A DNA stretch of 64,000 bases from Macrobrachium rosenbergii (lineage: Eukaryota; Arthropoda; Malacostraca; Decapoda; Palaemonidae): contig NC_089783.1 of NCBI RefSeq assembly GCF_040412425.1, positions 42,541,625-42,605,624 of the forward strand. Direction: 5' to 3'. The translations under genes and the position numbers were made by a program. Position 1 is the first letter of the stretch, and each line of letters begins with the position of its first letter. Positions 61,232-64,000 of this stretch are shown here, piece after piece. The notes beneath the pieces were generated by a model. The model saw only the letters and a program-made list of their open reading frames with translations. It was not told where the DNA came from and made no database searches.

Positions 61232-64000
61232 GTAATTACCCCGGTCTTATATATAATTCCTCGGAGGTGGGGGGTTAATTTCTCCGGCAAAATTAGTGGG
61301 TCCCCATGTGTTTGAATGACGATTTCCTGCCGTGATGGGAGAGACATTATGACGTCCACAAGATTTTAAATGTTAAACGTGACAGGGCAACGACAGCTGC
61401 AGCAAAGTCGCCAGAGACCGAGAACTATTTTGAGCGTCATTTGTATCGATCTGTCATCGTCGCGGGAAGATCTGGGGATGATTTCTGTGATAGGCTTTAA
61501 GGAGTCCGTACGACTTTCGATGGTCTTGGTTTCACTTGAACAACACCCTACGTACTCCTTTCGATTGCCACCCGTGCAACAAGAGATTGCCCGGAAAACT
61601 TTCCATTACCGTCCTGACACCTTTCTCTTGCCTTTTTTACACACTTCTACTGCCATCCGTACACCTTCCGATTACCATGGCTTGCGTGGAAGATTTATGC
61701 CAGACAGATTTCCTCGAACCGTTTTGAACTCTCATTCGTGTATGTGGTTGGTTTGGTCCGGAATTACTTGGTCTTTGTTAAATAAATGTCTTTTATTATA
61801 ATATTTTTCTCTTCGTTTTTTTCACTACATGCCCGTTTTACCATCTCTTAAATTACAGTTTTTCCGTGTTATTACTGACTGGGAATTCACTTTGGGATGT
61901 TACATATATAACATTACGTCTAGAGACTTAGAAAAGACCCAGTGAAGAAAAATCCCCTGATATAGATAGGGAAGAAGGTTCCACGATATTTTGTCTTGAG
62001 TAGATTCAAATTGAACCTAGAAAGTAAAAAGAGTTGAGTCATCTTCGCAGCGACAGAAAATTGGAAGCTAAATAAACAAGGCGGTAATTTGAATCGTTGG
62101 AGCAGTCACTTATTTAAGGACGGGCTGGAGCAGTACTGTGTGTGTCTGTGTATAAAAAAAAAGTTTGAAAAGAAAAGAGAAGAGGCAAAGGTCAGGAGTG
62201 ATTTATTTTGAATACCTTAGTAATTATATTATAGCATATCCAGACCAGAAGCCATATTGATTAAAGAAGAACGAGTCTCACCTTACGATAGAAAATTATC
62301 GAAAGGTGTAACTGTGTATCACCGTATATTTGTCTTGGTGTATACGGTAGAAAAATATTTTTGTTAATGTTTGGAGCACAGAGTATGTTTGTGGTAATGT
62401 ATACCATATATGTTTGTGTTAAAGATATTTTATAGTAAAGCCCAAAGAGCGTGCTCATTCTTGGCGTGGTAATTAGATTAGATAAGTAAAATATATGCAA
62501 AACCGTTTCCTGAAAACGAGGTAGAAAATGAAAAGTGGTTTTTGTGATATGTAACAAGGAGAAAGAAAGTGGCCTTTCTAATCCCCTTAATCGCCAGTTA
62601 CTTTAAAATCCGGAATCTATTCACCTTTCGTGTTTCCTCATCCTATGATTCTCTCTCTCTCTCTCTTTCTCTCTCTAAAGAACGCGGGTCTGTTATCAGC
62701 CAAAAAAAAGCTACATTAACGCCAATGCCATGTTTTTATTTTCTTTGCTAAAGCTTCCTGTGTGGTTGGATTCTGTTATGTACGTGTTCATCTTCACCGC
62801 TTAAGAAGGGATTATCGGAAGGATCCTGGATCGTGCTGTATGACCCAGGAAGAGAGTCTGGGACGAAAATTGCTTCGTGGTTGATTGTGTCGAGACACGC
62901 TTTGTCTGTTAAAGACGTTCCTTTAGGTTCCTGTTGATTTTCTCGTGTGACCTATTTCCATATGTAATAGTAATGATACTTGTGAAAATATGGGTTTAGA
63001 TGTCTGTATGGCCTGTTACAGATTTATGCTGCTGCCATTGTTTTGATGAAGCTAATAGAAGGAATGTGTCGTCACAAAGATACTTGAGTGCATGAATTTA
63101 GACTTGATTCCGTTAGATAACCTTAAGTTGTAAGATTAGGCAGGAATTGACCAAAATTAATGTTCCATGAGGTGCCTTTGGTAATTAGCTCATCTGAGTT
63201 GAAAAAGCGTTAGCTTTTCTTGTCTTACTTTTTCAATATCCTTCTGCATTTGTGTCTGGCTTAAATTCCTGTTTTCAGCTTCTGCAGTACCATTGAATCA
63301 GTTTCAGTGAAACTTAGTTAAAGGGGATTCCAGTCAAGCTTAATTGGAGGACACACTCCTACAAAATGGAAATAAAAAAAAAATAGCGGAAGAAGTATGG
63401 GTATGACAAAAACGTACGCAAAATCTTCCTTGTAAATTTTAGATTCAAATTTGTTCAAATCATGATGGCAGTGTTGGGCTTCCGCGTAATCCTTTCTCCT
63501 TTTGGACTTTCCTCAACCAATTACAAAGCATAGCTTCGATGAATGTTATATTTAGTAGTAGTAATAGCAGTAGTAGTAGTAAAACTATCATTGAATGATA
63601 CTGTATAATCAGCTAACATCATTCACGCCAAACTCCGTTCCCAATCGTTTCATTACCCTGTAGCTACACGCATATCTGTTCTTTTTCTTATGTACCCCAC
63701 CTGGTAATAGTACTAGTTAGTGGTAGTAACTATTTAATTCTTTGGTATTATTGGCGTTATGAGGCTCTTTTTGTTAATATTATTGGTAATAAATGACCTT
63801 TTCTTTGTAACATAATTGTATCAGTAGCACATAGCCCTCGAATTCATTCTCACTGTGAAAACGTGAACCCATTGCCGTTATCTTTCCCGCTTCCCTTTCA
63901 TCTGCACGGTTTTTTACATAATTTTTTCTCCGGAGTGAAATTTGCTAATTTTCCTGGCAGTGATTTTCATATAATCTGACTGGGAGCGGATTGTTTATTG
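61232..64000. other. Unique sequence, nothing recognised
   Basis: A 143-codon frame at 61370-61801 has no recognised domain. A (CT)n run lies at 62650-62678 and a few AGT-type units lie near 63556-63580. No gene or element could be supported. Confidence 0.45.

Noticed and set aside
61370..61801. 143-codon + frame
   Set aside because: It starts just past a repeat and has no recognised motif or splice context.

Overview
This is a eukaryotic, intron- and repeat-dominated window. A decapod crustacean (shrimp, prawn or crayfish type) is the best guess. The reasons are the very dense dinucleotide arrays (roughly 3 kb of (TA)n by hand addition, plus many (CT)n/(GA)n and (CA)n/(GT)n tracts), the SINE-like families, the Penelope-like retroelements and a short CCTAA (arthropod telomere-type) run. 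The taxon is an inference; no sequence here proves it.

Only one cellular protein-coding exon can be recognised with confidence: 4882-5065 on the + strand. It carries the start codon and first 57 residues of a protein that matches the conserved N-terminus of the centriole protein CEP135 (TSGA10/Bld10 family). A good acceptor precedes it and a good donor ends it in phase 0. Nothing recognisable as exon 2 was found in the remaining ~59 kb, so most of the window is probably the first coding intron of this gene, filled with mobile elements and microsatellites. About 1.2-4.9 kb is probably 5' non-coding or upstream DNA.

Mobile elements, left to right: a Penelope-like element (PLE) terminus next to a (TA)n array (516-680); decayed LINE 3' ends (about 8.86-9.2, 18.1-18.4, 32.75-33.33 and 55.9-56.45 kb); a short non-autonomous element with TIRs and an 8-bp target duplication, hAT-like, at 15971-16261; a decayed minus-strand PLE at about 26.1-27.96 kb containing a 75-bp (25-codon) tandem array; a PLE 3' half with a GIY-YIG domain and inverted termini at 54.2-55.43 kb; two tRNA-headed SINE copies (36.67 and 50.64 kb); and five copies of a pyrimidine-rich SINE-like family, one ending in an (ATTCA)n tail.

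The most interesting item is a family of eight copies (about 325-405 bp) of a short element without ordinary terminal inverted repeats. It is built from four hairpins in fixed order: a 5'-terminal hairpin, a long central hairpin with arms of about 40 bp, an internal CCACCGAAA/TTTCGGTGG hairpin, and a 3'-terminal GCGCCGAAG/CTTCGGCGC hairpin. Seven copies point the same way as the CEP135 exon. Two copies have lost exactly the third hairpin between short direct repeats. A recurrent theme is that mobile-element ends and perfect hairpins sit directly against long (TA)n arrays.
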